The notes: a model not told the origin generated them from the letters alone. Positions 1 through 7,683 are shown, counted from the first letter of the stretch. The stretch is DNA of 15,377 nucleotides from an uncultured Verrucomicrobiota bacterium (GCA_945487985.1 CALYTX010000011.1:1-15377), one strand, 5' to 3'. Made by a program: numbers and translations.

Positions 1-549
1 CCTAAGTTCAGGCACAGTTCCACGCCCCATCCAAAACACGTATGTCGCCGCATCATCAAGCATGGAAGAAAAATCAAGCTCGGGCATGACATCGCGGCGG
101 TCGTGGGCGGTGAAGACATGGAAGGACTCCGCGACGCCGCGCAAAGTCAGCGCGATGCCCGCAGATGCGGGTGCGGCGATGGCCGAGCTCACCCCTGGAA
201 CAACCTCGCACTCGATTCCGCTCGCACGCAGAAAAGCGAGTTCCTCCATGCCGCGGCCAAACACGAATGGATCGCCACCTTTAAGCCGCACGACGAGTTT
301 GTGCTGCGCGGCTTTCTCGGCGAGCAGTTCGTTAATCTGATTTTGTTCGAGCGCGTGGTGGCGGTTTTCCTTGCCAGCGAAGATCAGCTCGCAACCGGGT
401 TTGGCGGCATCGAGCAACTGCCGGGCAACGAGCCGGTCGTAAACGATGCAATCAGCGTTGCGGATAGCCGTCAATGCCTTGATGGTAATCAATTCCGGAT
501 CGCCAGGTCCGGCTCCAGCCAACACAACGCGTCCCTTACCGCCGCTCAT
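1..549 (-). CDS. cobA: Uroporphyrinogen-III C-methyltransferase (SUMT), 3'-truncated by the window edge
   Basis: SUMT transfers two methyl groups from S-adenosylmethionine to uroporphyrinogen III, giving precorrin-2, the entry to siroheme and cobalamin. The 183 visible residues start MSGGKGRVVLAGAGPGD. They carry the family motifs in order: the glycine-rich GAGPGDPELIT near residues 12-22, VYDRLV near 37-42, RLKGGDPFVFGRG near 88-100 and VPGVSSAIAAPASAGI near 117-132. The start is ATG at 549 with a GGAGAG Shine-Dalgarno about 5 nt upstream. The gene overlaps the end of hemC by 14 nt, so the two are probably translationally coupled and share a tetrapyrrole pathway. The C-terminal part lies outside the window, so I cannot tell whether it is a stand-alone SUMT or a SUMT-HemD (uroporphyrinogen-III synthase) fusion, a common arrangement directly downstream of hemC. 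A CysG-type protein is less likely, because the SUMT domain is at the very N-terminus. Confidence 0.93.
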   Translation of the reverse strand, partial: MSGGKGRVVLAGAGPGDPELITIKALTAIRNADCIVYDRLVARQLLDAAKPGCELIFAGKENRHHALEQNQINELLAEKAAQHKLVVRLKGGDPFVFGRGMEELAFLRASGIECEVVPGVSSAIAAPASAGIALTLRGVAESFHVFTAHDRRDVMPELDFSSMLDDAATYVFWMGRGTVPELR

Positions 550-1363
550 AAAAACTCTCCAGCTTGAGCTCTCCATTTTCGAAATAGGCGTACGCCGCGA
601 CAATCTCACGGCAGCTGGCTCCGCTGGCAAGCAGAAAACCACGCTCTGCCATAGCGATCAATTCGGCCCGATCGTCGCCGAGACGGTCGATCATTGCCTT
701 CAGTCCGATATCATCCGCACGCAATTCAATCGCCAATTGTCCCTGATTAGGAGCAGGAATCATCCACTTGGGATCGAGCAAAGCCGCAATTGAATCCCCG
801 AGCCCCAGTCGTTTGAGGCCGGCGGCGGCGAGCACAATCGCGTCTAATCTACACTCGTCCGGACGGGGCGAGAACAGCTTGCGCAGACGAGTGTCGACAT
901 TGCCGCGGATATCGACGATATTCAAATCGGGACGGCGGCGCAGCAGGAATTCCCGGCGGCGAAGCGAACCGGTGGCGACTGTCGCGCCCAATGGCAGCGA
1001 CGAGAGCGGATCGTCGCCGGGAATAGTCCGTGGCAAGTGTGCGCCGAGAACAAGCGCGTCGCGCGCGTCATCGCGCTCCCACGCCTTTGCCAGAACCAGT
1101 CCTTCCGGAAGGCTGGCGGGGAGGTCTTTCATGGAATGAACCGCCAGATCGATTTCACGAGACAGCAACGCGCGCTCGATCTCCTTGGTGAACGCGCCGC
1201 CGCCCAAATCGACGAGCGGCACGTGTGCCTGCACATCGCCTCGGGTGGCGATAGCAACGATTTCGAACGAGTCGGCTCTGTACGCCGCAGCGAGCCGGTC
1301 ACGGACCAACTGTGCCTGCCGCATCGCCAGTTTCGAGCCTCGCGTTCCAATACGATAGATCAT
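536..1363 (-). CDS. hemC: Porphobilinogen deaminase (hydroxymethylbilane synthase), short C-terminus
   Basis: HemC condenses four porphobilinogens into hydroxymethylbilane in the cytoplasm. The 275-residue product begins MIYRIGTRGSKLAMRQAQLV, the classic N-terminus. HSMKDLP near 77-82 contains the catalytic aspartate (D80). The arginine-rich TGSLRRREFLL near 131-141 and DIRGNVDTRL near 151-160 are conserved. Cys251 in GASC is the dipyrromethane cofactor attachment site. The usual GQGALAIE motif reads NQGQLAIELR. The protein ends about 24 residues after the cofactor cysteine, whereas E. coli HemC (313 aa) continues for roughly 70, so the last strand and helix of domain 3 appear to be missing. 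The ATG at 1363 is chosen because it matches the family start and forms an ATGA overlap with the tsaB stop; a longer open frame upstream has no support. The end overlaps cobA by 14 nt. Confidence 0.95.
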   Translation of the reverse strand: MIYRIGTRGSKLAMRQAQLVRDRLAAAYRADSFEIVAIATRGDVQAHVPLVDLGGGAFTKEIERALLSREIDLAVHSMKDLPASLPEGLVLAKAWERDDARDALVLGAHLPRTIPGDDPLSSLPLGATVATGSLRRREFLLRRRPDLNIVDIRGNVDTRLRKLFSPRPDECRLDAIVLAAAGLKRLGLGDSIAALLDPKWMIPAPNQGQLAIELRADDIGLKAMIDRLGDDRAELIAMAERGFLLASGASCREIVAAYAYFENGELKLESFYERR

Positions 1364-1968
1364 GCTGGACGTACGGCCGGGTTGAGGTAAACAGGCAGGG
1401 GGTCTATCGAAAGCGCCCCAGGGTTGGCAATGGCAAAACGAGCAAGCCCTTCGGCGGTGGGCTGACAACCGCCGAGATAACGTTCGTCGAAAGTTTCGCG
1501 CAGCAGCTCATCAATGCGGCGATCGTCGGGTGTTATCACCTTCGCTCCGAGCGGAACACGCAACGGAAGCGTATCTGCATCGGCCTGGAAAATCTGGCCA
1601 ACCAACCGCAGACCATCGAAAAGCGCAACCCAAAATCTACCTTGCCGCGCGTCACCGACGACCGCCAGCGGTTCGCCCTCGCGGGCCAGCGCACAAGGCG
1701 AGGGCAGTCCTAGAACTTCACAGCCCGAACCGGCCCGGTAGCCTTGACAGAAGGCGAGCGCGGCGCGGATGCCAGCGAAACTGCCAGGCCCCAGACCCAC
1801 GACCATGCGCGAGATGGTTTCGTCGGCGATGAAGTCCTGCGTCCTTTGCACCCACTCGCCGGAACGGCCGTCGGCGATGCCGAGAACCTCGGCGCGGACG
1901 ATTGTCTGATCATCAACGAGACACAGCGACTGCGCCTGACCGGAACGATCAATGAAAAGCGTTTTCAT
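1360..1968 (-). CDS. tsaB: tRNA threonylcarbamoyladenosine biosynthesis protein TsaB
   Basis: TsaB (YeaZ) is the non-catalytic partner of TsaD in the complex that installs t6A at position 37 of ANN-decoding tRNAs. The 202-residue product has an ASKHA-fold N-terminus (MKTLFIDRSG). The diagnostic segment GLGPGSFAGIRAALAF lies near residues 58-73, DARQGRFWVALF near 107-118, and the end is PVYLNPAVRPA, matching the YLR-P-A tail of the family. The ATG at 1968 gives the family N-terminus; a candidate GGAG lies about 13 nt upstream, which is a long spacing. The start lies 20 nt inside the end of the substrate-binding protein gene, and the stop overlaps the hemC start by 4 nt. TsaD, TsaC and TsaE are not in this window, so it is separated from its partners here. 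Confidence 0.9.
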   Translation of the reverse strand: MKTLFIDRSGQAQSLCLVDDQTIVRAEVLGIADGRSGEWVQRTQDFIADETISRMVVGLGPGSFAGIRAALAFCQGYRAGSGCEVLGLPSPCALAREGEPLAVVGDARQGRFWVALFDGLRLVGQIFQADADTLPLRVPLGAKVITPDDRRIDELLRETFDERYLGGCQPTAEGLARFAIANPGALSIDPLPVYLNPAVRPA

Positions 1969-3451
1969 GCTGCAGGTGTTTCTCCTCTCCGTACGGGAAA
2001 TCCCCCGGAATGTAGTTCTGAACCTTCGGACTGACAATTACGCAAGTCTGGGGGAAGTGAGTAAATATCCACGGACAATCTTCACGCACTATGCGCTGGC
2101 ATCGCCGCCAGAATTCATTGCGGCTGACGGCGTCGGGTGCGGCCATGGCCGCCTCGAACGCGGCGTCAAACGCCGCGTTCTCGTAGCAAGAATGGTTCGG
2201 ACCGGGACTGCGATTTCCGGAATAAAACAGTTGGAGAAAATTTTCCGCGTCTGGGTAATCGCCTACCCACCCCATCATATAAAGCTGCACGCGCGCCTCG
2301 TCGACAGCCTTCACGAACGAGGCCCATGTACTGAACTGCAATTCGAGTTTCACACCGATTTTAGCAAAAAAGCTCGCCAGCAGCTCGCCAGTCTCGCGGC
2401 TGTCCTGGGTGGGACGGCCAATCGAGAGTGTCAACACCAGCCGGCGTCCGGTCTCGGGGTCGATTCCACCGGGATAGCCCGCCTCGGCGATCAACTGCCG
2501 CGCGCGGAGCAGATCGAACGGGAACGCCGGGGGTTCTTCGAGGCGCCCGTCGACGCCAGGCGGGACGGGTCCGTCGGCCAAATCGACGCGGTTGTTCAAG
2601 TATTCCCGCCATGCGGGGAAATCAAACGCGGCACTGAGAGCCTGGCGCAGTTTGCGGTTTTTGCCAACGACCCGATCGCGCATGTTGAACCCGATATAGC
2701 GAACCTGCAAATTAGGCGAACAAAGCAACTTGATCCCCTGCTTCGCCAAGCGAGGATTGAGCATGCCGTCGCGACCGACCACGGCGTCGTAATTGTCACG
2801 ATCGATTTCGCCGAGCATATCCAGCTGCCCCTTGAGGAACATCAGCCAGCGCGTCGAGGGGTCGTTCACGACAAGATAGCGAACCTCGTCAAAGACATTG
2901 TCGGGGCGAACGGCCCATCCGCGCCATAGGGGATTCTTTGCAAACACCATCTCGTGGTTCTTTCGCCAGCGTTCAAGCCGGTAGGGACCGGTGCCAGAAC
3001 CGTCGGGCAGGATGACTGCGGCGTAGGGCATAGCCATCATCCACGGGAAAACATGACAACGACGCTTCAGCCTGACCGCAACAGTTTCGGCGTCGAGAGC
3101 GGAAATCCCCTCAACCATTTTCATCGTCCACGCCCCAGGCGAAGCATTAGCGCTGTCGCGCAGGCGGTCGAGCGAACGGACCACATCATCTGCCGCAATC
3201 CGCTGGTCGCGGTCGGCCGCCAGACGAAAGGTATAAACCAACCCGTCGGCGGAAACTTCCGGCAAATCACACAGGCCTCGGGCGAGCCGGTAGGGTCTGG
3301 CCACGTAATCAACTTCCAGCGGGGTTTCATAAACGAGCGCCACCGCGTGGCTGTCATAGACGGTCTGCGCGCGAATTGGGTCGAGCGAAACCACTCTTTC
3401 CATCGGCCGCGTAAAGACGGCGGACAAGACGATGGTGGCAAGCGCGATCAC
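1949..3451 (-). CDS. ABC transporter substrate-binding protein, family 5 (peptide/nickel type, OppA/DppA-like)
   Basis: This 500-residue protein belongs to the SBP_bac_5 family, whose members capture oligopeptides and similar ligands outside the cytoplasmic membrane for an ABC importer. A short hydrophobic N-terminus (about residues 1-14) suggests a signal sequence or anchor; I see no lipobox cysteine. Family landmarks are SLDPIRAQTVYDSHAVALVYE near 22-41, DGLVYTFRLAAD near 69-80, GTGPYRLERW near 153-162, RYIGFNMRD in the middle, LRQALSAAFD, ARQLIAEAGYPGG, and YMMGWVGDYPDAENFLQLFYS towards the C-terminus. The start is GTG at 3451, forming a GTGA overlap with the stop of the DUF721 gene. The end overlaps tsaB by 20 nt. 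No permease or ATPase gene is adjacent, so it is an orphan binding protein within an operon of translation and tRNA genes. The ligand cannot be predicted from sequence alone. Confidence 0.88.
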   Translation of the reverse strand: MIALATIVLSAVFTRPMERVVSLDPIRAQTVYDSHAVALVYETPLEVDYVARPYRLARGLCDLPEVSADGLVYTFRLAADRDQRIAADDVVRSLDRLRDSANASPGAWTMKMVEGISALDAETVAVRLKRRCHVFPWMMAMPYAAVILPDGSGTGPYRLERWRKNHEMVFAKNPLWRGWAVRPDNVFDEVRYLVVNDPSTRWLMFLKGQLDMLGEIDRDNYDAVVGRDGMLNPRLAKQGIKLLCSPNLQVRYIGFNMRDRVVGKNRKLRQALSAAFDFPAWREYLNNRVDLADGPVPPGVDGRLEEPPAFPFDLLRARQLIAEAGYPGGIDPETGRRLVLTLSIGRPTQDSRETGELLASFFAKIGVKLELQFSTWASFVKAVDEARVQLYMMGWVGDYPDAENFLQLFYSGNRSPGPNHSCYENAAFDAAFEAAMAAPDAVSRNEFWRRCQRIVREDCPWIFTHFPQTCVIVSPKVQNYIPGDFPYGEEKHLQHENAFH

Positions 3452-3780
3452 GAATGGATCTCCACCCGAAGATCAATCCTCTTGGGAGCTCCGGGAAGTT
3501 GCAGCAGAAGTTTGCGGATTGCCGGCAGGCGAGCGCGAATGGCGAAATTGGTGGGAGCGTTCTTGACGTAAAGGAATATTTTGCCATCCTCAAAACGGCC
3601 GGGGATCGCCGGCAGGGCTGGGAAAAGCTCTTTCCAGCGGTCGACGAGCGAATCGAAAAATTCGTCGTGCACGGTCAACAGATCATTAAACGCCGCCTGC
3701 ACCGCCGAAGCGAAGGTCGCGTGACGTCCGCGCTCGTGCGGAGCGATAGGTTTCCAGTTGATTCCGTTTTCGAAAGCCAT
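3448..3780 (-). CDS. DUF721 / DciA-like protein
   Basis: This small protein of 110 residues matches the DUF721 pattern. After a variable N-terminus there is WKELFPALPAI, then FEDGKIFLYVKNAPTNFAIR near residues 62-81, then RLPAIRKLLLQLPGAPKRIDLRVE. This is the usual 'W-x-x-hydrophobic ... DG-x-L-x-V-x-V ... L-x-x-x-K-x-x-I-L' arrangement. Family members include DciA, the ancestral bacterial loader of the replicative helicase DnaB, and many proteins without assigned roles. The ATG at 3780 lies 34 nt after the prfB stop; the region just upstream shows no convincing Shine-Dalgarno. The stop overlaps the GTG start of the following substrate-binding protein by 4 nt (GTGA). A role in DNA replication is inferred only from the family. 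Confidence 0.7.
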   Translation of the reverse strand: MAFENGINWKPIAPHERGRHATFASAVQAAFNDLLTVHDEFFDSLVDRWKELFPALPAIPGRFEDGKIFLYVKNAPTNFAIRARLPAIRKLLLQLPGAPKRIDLRVEIHS

Positions 3781-3814
3781 GGCTGCGTCTTGCGCGAACG
3801 ACCTGCGCTTTGGC

Positions 3815-4957
3815 TCAGCGGCCGGAGGCCTTCATCTGCAGCCAGGCCTCGATAAAAGGCTGCAGCCGGCCGTCCATCACACCATCGACATCGGAGGTCT
3901 CGTACTCGGTGCGCAGGTCTTTGACCATCGTATAGGGACAAAACACGTACGAGCGAATCTGGCTACCCCATCCGTTCTCCGATTTCGCGCCATAGAAGCG
4001 ATCCATCTCGGCGCGCTTCTGGTCTTCATAGTATTCGTAGAGCTGGGCGCGCAGCATGTTCATCGCCTTTTCCTTGTTCATATGCTGCGAGCGCTCCTTT
4101 TGACAGGCAACGACAATGCCGGTCGGCAGGTGCGTCAGCCGCACGGCGGAATCGGTTTTGTTGACGTGCTGTCCGCCGGCGCCGCCGGAACGATAAGTGT
4201 CGATGCGCAAATCCTCGTCCTTGATCTCCACATCGATATCGTCGTCAATCTCGGCGACAACTTCCATTGAGGCGAACGAAGTTTGACGGCGCTTGTTGGC
4301 ATCGAACGGAGAAATACGCACGAGCCGGTGAATGCCGCGTTCGGCCTTGAGCATACCGAATGAATAGGCACCTTCGACCTTGAAGTAGACATCCTTGTAG
4401 CCCGCCTCTTCGCCGGGCTGGGAGTCGTATTCTTCCACCTTCCAGCCCTGTTCTTCGCAATAGCGCTGGTACATTCGATAGAGCATGGCGACCCAATCGC
4501 ACGCTTCGGTTCCGCCCTGACCGGCGTGCAGTTTCACAAAGACATTGCATTGGTCGAACTTGCCGCCGAGCAGCGACTGCAGACGCAGCTTGCCGAAAAA
4601 TCCATCTGCCTTAGCGCATTCGGCGAGTGCCTCGGTGAGGGCAGAAACTTTCGCCTCGCCTTCCTCCATCTCGGCAAGTTCAAGCATCACCGCCGCATCA
4701 TCGACGCTCTTCAGCAGTGAATCGTAGGGCACGACGTACGCACGCTCGCTGTTGGTAGCGGCGATAACCTCGCGCGCCTTGGCTTGATTAGTCCAGAAAT
4801 CCCCCTGAGCCTGCTCAGATTCGAGTTGCGCAAGCCGCTGCCGGCGCTGGGCTATCTGGATATAATCAGCCATTTCCTCGACACGCCGGCGCAAATCACC
4901 TACGCGCTGACGCACTTCTTCGGTTTCTATAAGTCTTTCCTTGGTTTCCGCAGCCAT
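3815..4957 (-). CDS. prfB: Peptide chain release factor 2 (RF2), single reading frame without programmed frameshift
   Basis: RF2 recognises UAA and UGA in the ribosomal A site and triggers hydrolysis of peptidyl-tRNA. The 380-residue protein has the coiled N-terminal domain, AGQGGTEACDW near residues 145-155, the SPF stop-codon recognition tripeptide at 216-218 (RISPFDANKRRQTSF), and the catalytic GGQ at 261-263 within RSGGAGGQHVNKTDSAVR. The SPF rather than P-x-T tripeptide marks RF2 and not RF1. The ATG at 4957 is preceded by a perfect AAGGAG with 5-nt spacing. A longer open frame upstream runs through the terminator hairpin into secDF and is not supported. In E. coli-like genes an in-frame UGA sits near codon 25. 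Here the equivalent stretch (EEMADYIQIAQRR) reads straight through, with no CUU-UGA slip site. The gene starts 36 nt downstream of an intrinsic terminator. Confidence 0.96.
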   Translation of the reverse strand: MAAETKERLIETEEVRQRVGDLRRRVEEMADYIQIAQRRQRLAQLESEQAQGDFWTNQAKAREVIAATNSERAYVVPYDSLLKSVDDAAVMLELAEMEEGEAKVSALTEALAECAKADGFFGKLRLQSLLGGKFDQCNVFVKLHAGQGGTEACDWVAMLYRMYQRYCEEQGWKVEEYDSQPGEEAGYKDVYFKVEGAYSFGMLKAERGIHRLVRISPFDANKRRQTSFASMEVVAEIDDDIDVEIKDEDLRIDTYRSGGAGGQHVNKTDSAVRLTHLPTGIVVACQKERSQHMNKEKAMNMLRAQLYEYYEDQKRAEMDRFYGAKSENGWGSQIRSYVFCPYTMVKDLRTEYETSDVDGVMDGRLQPFIEAWLQMKASGR

Positions 4958-4962
4958 CGTTG

Positions 4963-4968
4963 CTCCTT
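4963..4968 (-). promoter_or_regulatory. Shine-Dalgarno of prfB
   Basis: On the minus strand AAGGAG stands 5 nt before the ATG at 4957. It fixes the prfB start, rules out the longer in-frame extension, and is among the strongest ribosome-binding sites in the window. Confidence 0.8.
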
Positions 4969-4986
4969 GGGGATTTCTACATTTGG

Positions 4987-5027
4987 CAAAAGAAAAAGGA
5001 ATCAACCCCGCCGGGTTGATTCCTTTT
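4987..5027 (-). terminator. Intrinsic terminator after secDF
   Basis: On the minus strand a perfect 15-bp inverted repeat (AAAAGGAATCAACCC, arms 5013-5027 and 4994-5008) with a 4-nt loop is followed by a T-rich run, TTTTTCTTTTG. It begins about 16 nt after the secDF stop codon. The plus-strand side has no equivalent T-tract beyond the stem, so it is directional for minus-strand transcripts. It separates the uppP-secDF group from the prfB group and is the only clear terminator in the window. Confidence 0.88.
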
Positions 5028-5042
5028 CGCCTGCAGCCCGTT

Positions 5043-7616
5043 TCAGGCCTCTTCCTTGCTTTCGCTGCCGAACTCGGGGCGTTTGCCGCGATACCACCAG
5101 CACATAATCGGCGTGGCAATGAAGATCGACGAATAGGTTCCGGCGATGACACCGAAGAGCATCGTCAGCGCGAAATCGAAGATTGAGCCGTCGCCAAAGG
5201 CGAACAGCGCGGCCACGGCAAAGAACGTGGTCAGCGAGGTAATCACCGTGCGCCCAAGGCAAGCGTTGATCGCCTGGTTGCAGAGCGTCCGGAAATCGGT
5301 GCGCCCGTCGCGGGAGGCCTGCTCGCGGATACGGTCGAACACGACAACCGTATCGTTGATCGAATAGCCGATAATCGTCAGCAGCGCAGTAATCACAATC
5401 AGCGACACCTGGCGCCCGCAGAGCGAGAACAGCCCCAGCGAGATGAGCGCATCGTGCGCCAGCGCGACGAGTCCGCCGAGGCCAAAGCCGAACTTGAAGC
5501 GGAAGCCGACATAGATTAGAATGGCAATAAGCGAAAAGATTACGGCCTTCGTACCCGACTTCTTAAGGTCCTCGCCGACTACCGATCCGACTTCCTCGAC
5601 GCTAGCCTCGGAAATCTCGGCCTCGGGGAACTTTTCGGTGAGCAGCTTGGTGACGTATGCGCCGACATTGCGATCAGGAAGCGCTTTACCCTTCTCGGTC
5701 TCGGCCGATTCGCCAGTCTTAACCAGCAAGGTCGTGTTCCCGACGCCGCGCTGATACTGGATTATCGTGGCATTGTCGAACTGCTCAAGCGCGGCGCGAA
5801 CATCGCCAACGGCAGGCTGCTTGGCCTCGTCCTGAACGAGATTGTAGACAATTGAGGTTCCACCCGTCAAATCGACAGCCAAGACGCTGGCGGGATTGAC
5901 GGCAAGCCTGATTGCGAAAAGCGCCAACGTGAGCACGATTACGATCGCCGAGGCGAGCATGGTCTTGTTACCGTATTTCAGGAAATCAATCTTTGGCGCC
6001 TTGAAAATCTGCATCATCGCGAACGGCTTGGCACGCTTGGGATCGACAATATGGTCGAAAACCAGCCGGGTTGCGACAATTGCCGTGAACATCGAAATGA
6101 CAACACCCGCGGTAAGGGTAATGGCGAAGCCGCGCACCGGACCGGTGCCGACCACGAAAAGAATGATGCCAGTGATAATCGTCGTCAGGTTCGAATCGAA
6201 AATCGCGCTGAAGGCGCGCCCGTAACCGTTCTTGACGGCTATTCCGGCTTCAACCTTGCGAGCAAACTCCTCGCGGATGCGCTCGAAGATAAGCACATTT
6301 GCATCAACCGCCATGCCGAGCGTAAGCACCAAGCCCGCGATACCAGGCATCGTCAAAACCGGCAACTGAATCGAACCGCCGCCACCCATCGACGGATCCT
6401 GCGCAAAAACACCAAGCACGTTGGCCACGACTATCAGCGCTGCCGGCAGAAGCACGATGTCGAGGAAAAGCGCAATGTCGGCCACCAGACCCGTCAAGCG
6501 ATAGTAGAGGAACATGAACAGCGCCACCAGTGCAAAGCCAATTCCCGCCGCCCACACGCCGGAATGGATGGCATCCTCGCCGACCGTGGGCGCGACTGAC
6601 GATTCGGCCATGATCTTAAGCGGCGCGGGAAGCGCGCCAGCGTTGAGGTCGGCCGCGAGCGCCTTGGCTTCCTCCAGCGTGAAATCGCCCTCGATAATGC
6701 CGTTCGAGCCAATCTCGGCGCGGATTTCCGGAGCGGAAACGAGCATGCCGTCGAGAATAATCGCGAGCGAACGACCGCGGTTGCTGGGGTTCTTCAGCCC
6801 GTTGGGCTTGTAATTGCGGGTGAGCTCGGAGAATTTAGCCCCGCCGACATCGTTGAACTCGAAACTGACGATGAACCCGCCGCCGATTTTGCTACTGCGT
6901 TCGGCATGGGCCGCCACGAGATAATCGCCAGTCACATCGCCCTTGCGAGGGCGCGAAACGAAATGGGGGGAATAGCTCTCGTCGCGGTTTTTCTTCAGCA
7001 TGAAGCAATAGCGCGCGTCAGGCGCATGGAAGGAAGCCAAGCGCGCAGCATAGCCAGGAACCTGCGCCACCTCGTTGTAGTTTTTCGCGCGCTTGTAGCC
7101 GCGAGCCGATTTCTCGTAGCCCTCGGGCGCCTCGTTGAGCGAAAGCAGGCGGGAAACGAGCTTGTCTTCGTCGGGATGAGTAAGACGGAATTCAAGAAAC
7201 GCCATATCCTGTAGCCGAGCCTTGGCCTGCTTGCGCAATTTTTCGTCGGCACCGGGCAACTGAACAATCAGCTGATGCTTCTTGGGCAACGACTGAATCA
7301 CGGGCTCGTTCGTTCCCATCGCGTCCACACGCTTACGGATAACGCCGGTAATGCGCTCATCGCAGCCTTCAAGCACCTTCGCGACCTCGGCCTCGACCAA
7401 CTCGGCGTTGTTCGTCCAATCGGGATTGCGAGAAAAGATGTCCTCGCGCAGTTTTTCGATATCGACGCCAAGCGTGAAGGACGTTCCTCCCTCAAGATCG
7501 AGACCAAGGCGAACCTTCTCCTTGACTGGCATCGTCACGTGCACTGACACCGCCGCCAGCAGCACCAAAACCAACCATTTCCAAATATTATTGCGGACAA
7601 CCGATTCCTTCGACAT
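5043..7616 (-). CDS. secDF: Protein translocase subunit SecDF (fused SecD and SecF)
   Basis: SecD and SecF are membrane proteins that use the proton gradient to pull exported polypeptides from the SecYEG channel. Here one 857-residue chain contains both. The SecD half has a first membrane segment near residues 11-28, RLGLDLEGGTSF near 36-47, a periplasmic domain to about 345, and a membrane bundle near 352-520 with the conserved GLVLTLGMAVDANVLIFERI near 428-447. The SecF half has a membrane segment near 553-572, LAVDLTGGTSIVYNL near 579-593, a second periplasmic domain, and a bundle near 688-840 with GYSINDTVVVFDRIREQ near 750-766. I chose the ATG at 7616 because GAGGAA lies 9 nt upstream; the open frame extends 27 nt further only to a TTG. 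A TATAAT promoter lies upstream and a strong terminator follows. The C-terminal tail is acidic and lysine-containing (ESKEEA). Confidence 0.96.
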   Translation of the reverse strand: MSKESVVRNNIWKWLVLVLLAAVSVHVTMPVKEKVRLGLDLEGGTSFTLGVDIEKLREDIFSRNPDWTNNAELVEAEVAKVLEGCDERITGVIRKRVDAMGTNEPVIQSLPKKHQLIVQLPGADEKLRKQAKARLQDMAFLEFRLTHPDEDKLVSRLLSLNEAPEGYEKSARGYKRAKNYNEVAQVPGYAARLASFHAPDARYCFMLKKNRDESYSPHFVSRPRKGDVTGDYLVAAHAERSSKIGGGFIVSFEFNDVGGAKFSELTRNYKPNGLKNPSNRGRSLAIILDGMLVSAPEIRAEIGSNGIIEGDFTLEEAKALAADLNAGALPAPLKIMAESSVAPTVGEDAIHSGVWAAGIGFALVALFMFLYYRLTGLVADIALFLDIVLLPAALIVVANVLGVFAQDPSMGGGGSIQLPVLTMPGIAGLVLTLGMAVDANVLIFERIREEFARKVEAGIAVKNGYGRAFSAIFDSNLTTIITGIILFVVGTGPVRGFAITLTAGVVISMFTAIVATRLVFDHIVDPKRAKPFAMMQIFKAPKIDFLKYGNKTMLASAIVIVLTLALFAIRLAVNPASVLAVDLTGGTSIVYNLVQDEAKQPAVGDVRAALEQFDNATIIQYQRGVGNTTLLVKTGESAETEKGKALPDRNVGAYVTKLLTEKFPEAEISEASVEEVGSVVGEDLKKSGTKAVIFSLIAILIYVGFRFKFGFGLGGLVALAHDALISLGLFSLCGRQVSLIVITALLTIIGYSINDTVVVFDRIREQASRDGRTDFRTLCNQAINACLGRTVITSLTTFFAVAALFAFGDGSIFDFALTMLFGVIAGTYSSIFIATPIMCWWYRGKRPEFGSESKEEA

Positions 7617-7654
7617 ATGCAATGATTCCTCTTTGTTGGGCAAATTAAGACAGT

Positions 7655-7683
7655 ATTATACTAAAATGACGGTTAAAAGTCCA
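7655..7683 (-). promoter_or_regulatory. Candidate sigma70-type promoter for secDF
   Basis: On the minus strand TGGACT (7678-7683, four of six matches to TTGACA) is followed after 17 bp by a perfect TATAAT (7655-7660). The predicted start near 7648 gives a leader of about 32 nt before the secDF ATG, containing the GAGGAA ribosome-binding site. The -10 box includes the uppP stop codon. Optimal spacing and a consensus -10 make this the best-formed promoter in the window; it has not been tested. Confidence 0.6.

Noticed and set aside
1364..1468. N-terminal extension of hemC to 1468
   Set aside because: The extension overlaps tsaB, has no family similarity, and the ATG at 1363 gives the exact HemC N-terminus.
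1952..2929. Long plus-strand open frame (325 codons) opposite the substrate-binding protein gene
   Set aside because: It lies wholly antisense to a clearly recognised family protein, has no recognisable motif, and long antisense frames are expected at this GC content.
4958..5152. N-terminal extension of prfB to 5152
   Set aside because: It would run through a terminator hairpin and the end of secDF, while a perfect Shine-Dalgarno precedes the ATG at 4957.
7620..7643. Upstream TTG start for secDF
   Set aside because: It would place the GAGGAA ribosome-binding site inside the coding region; the ATG at 7616 fits better.
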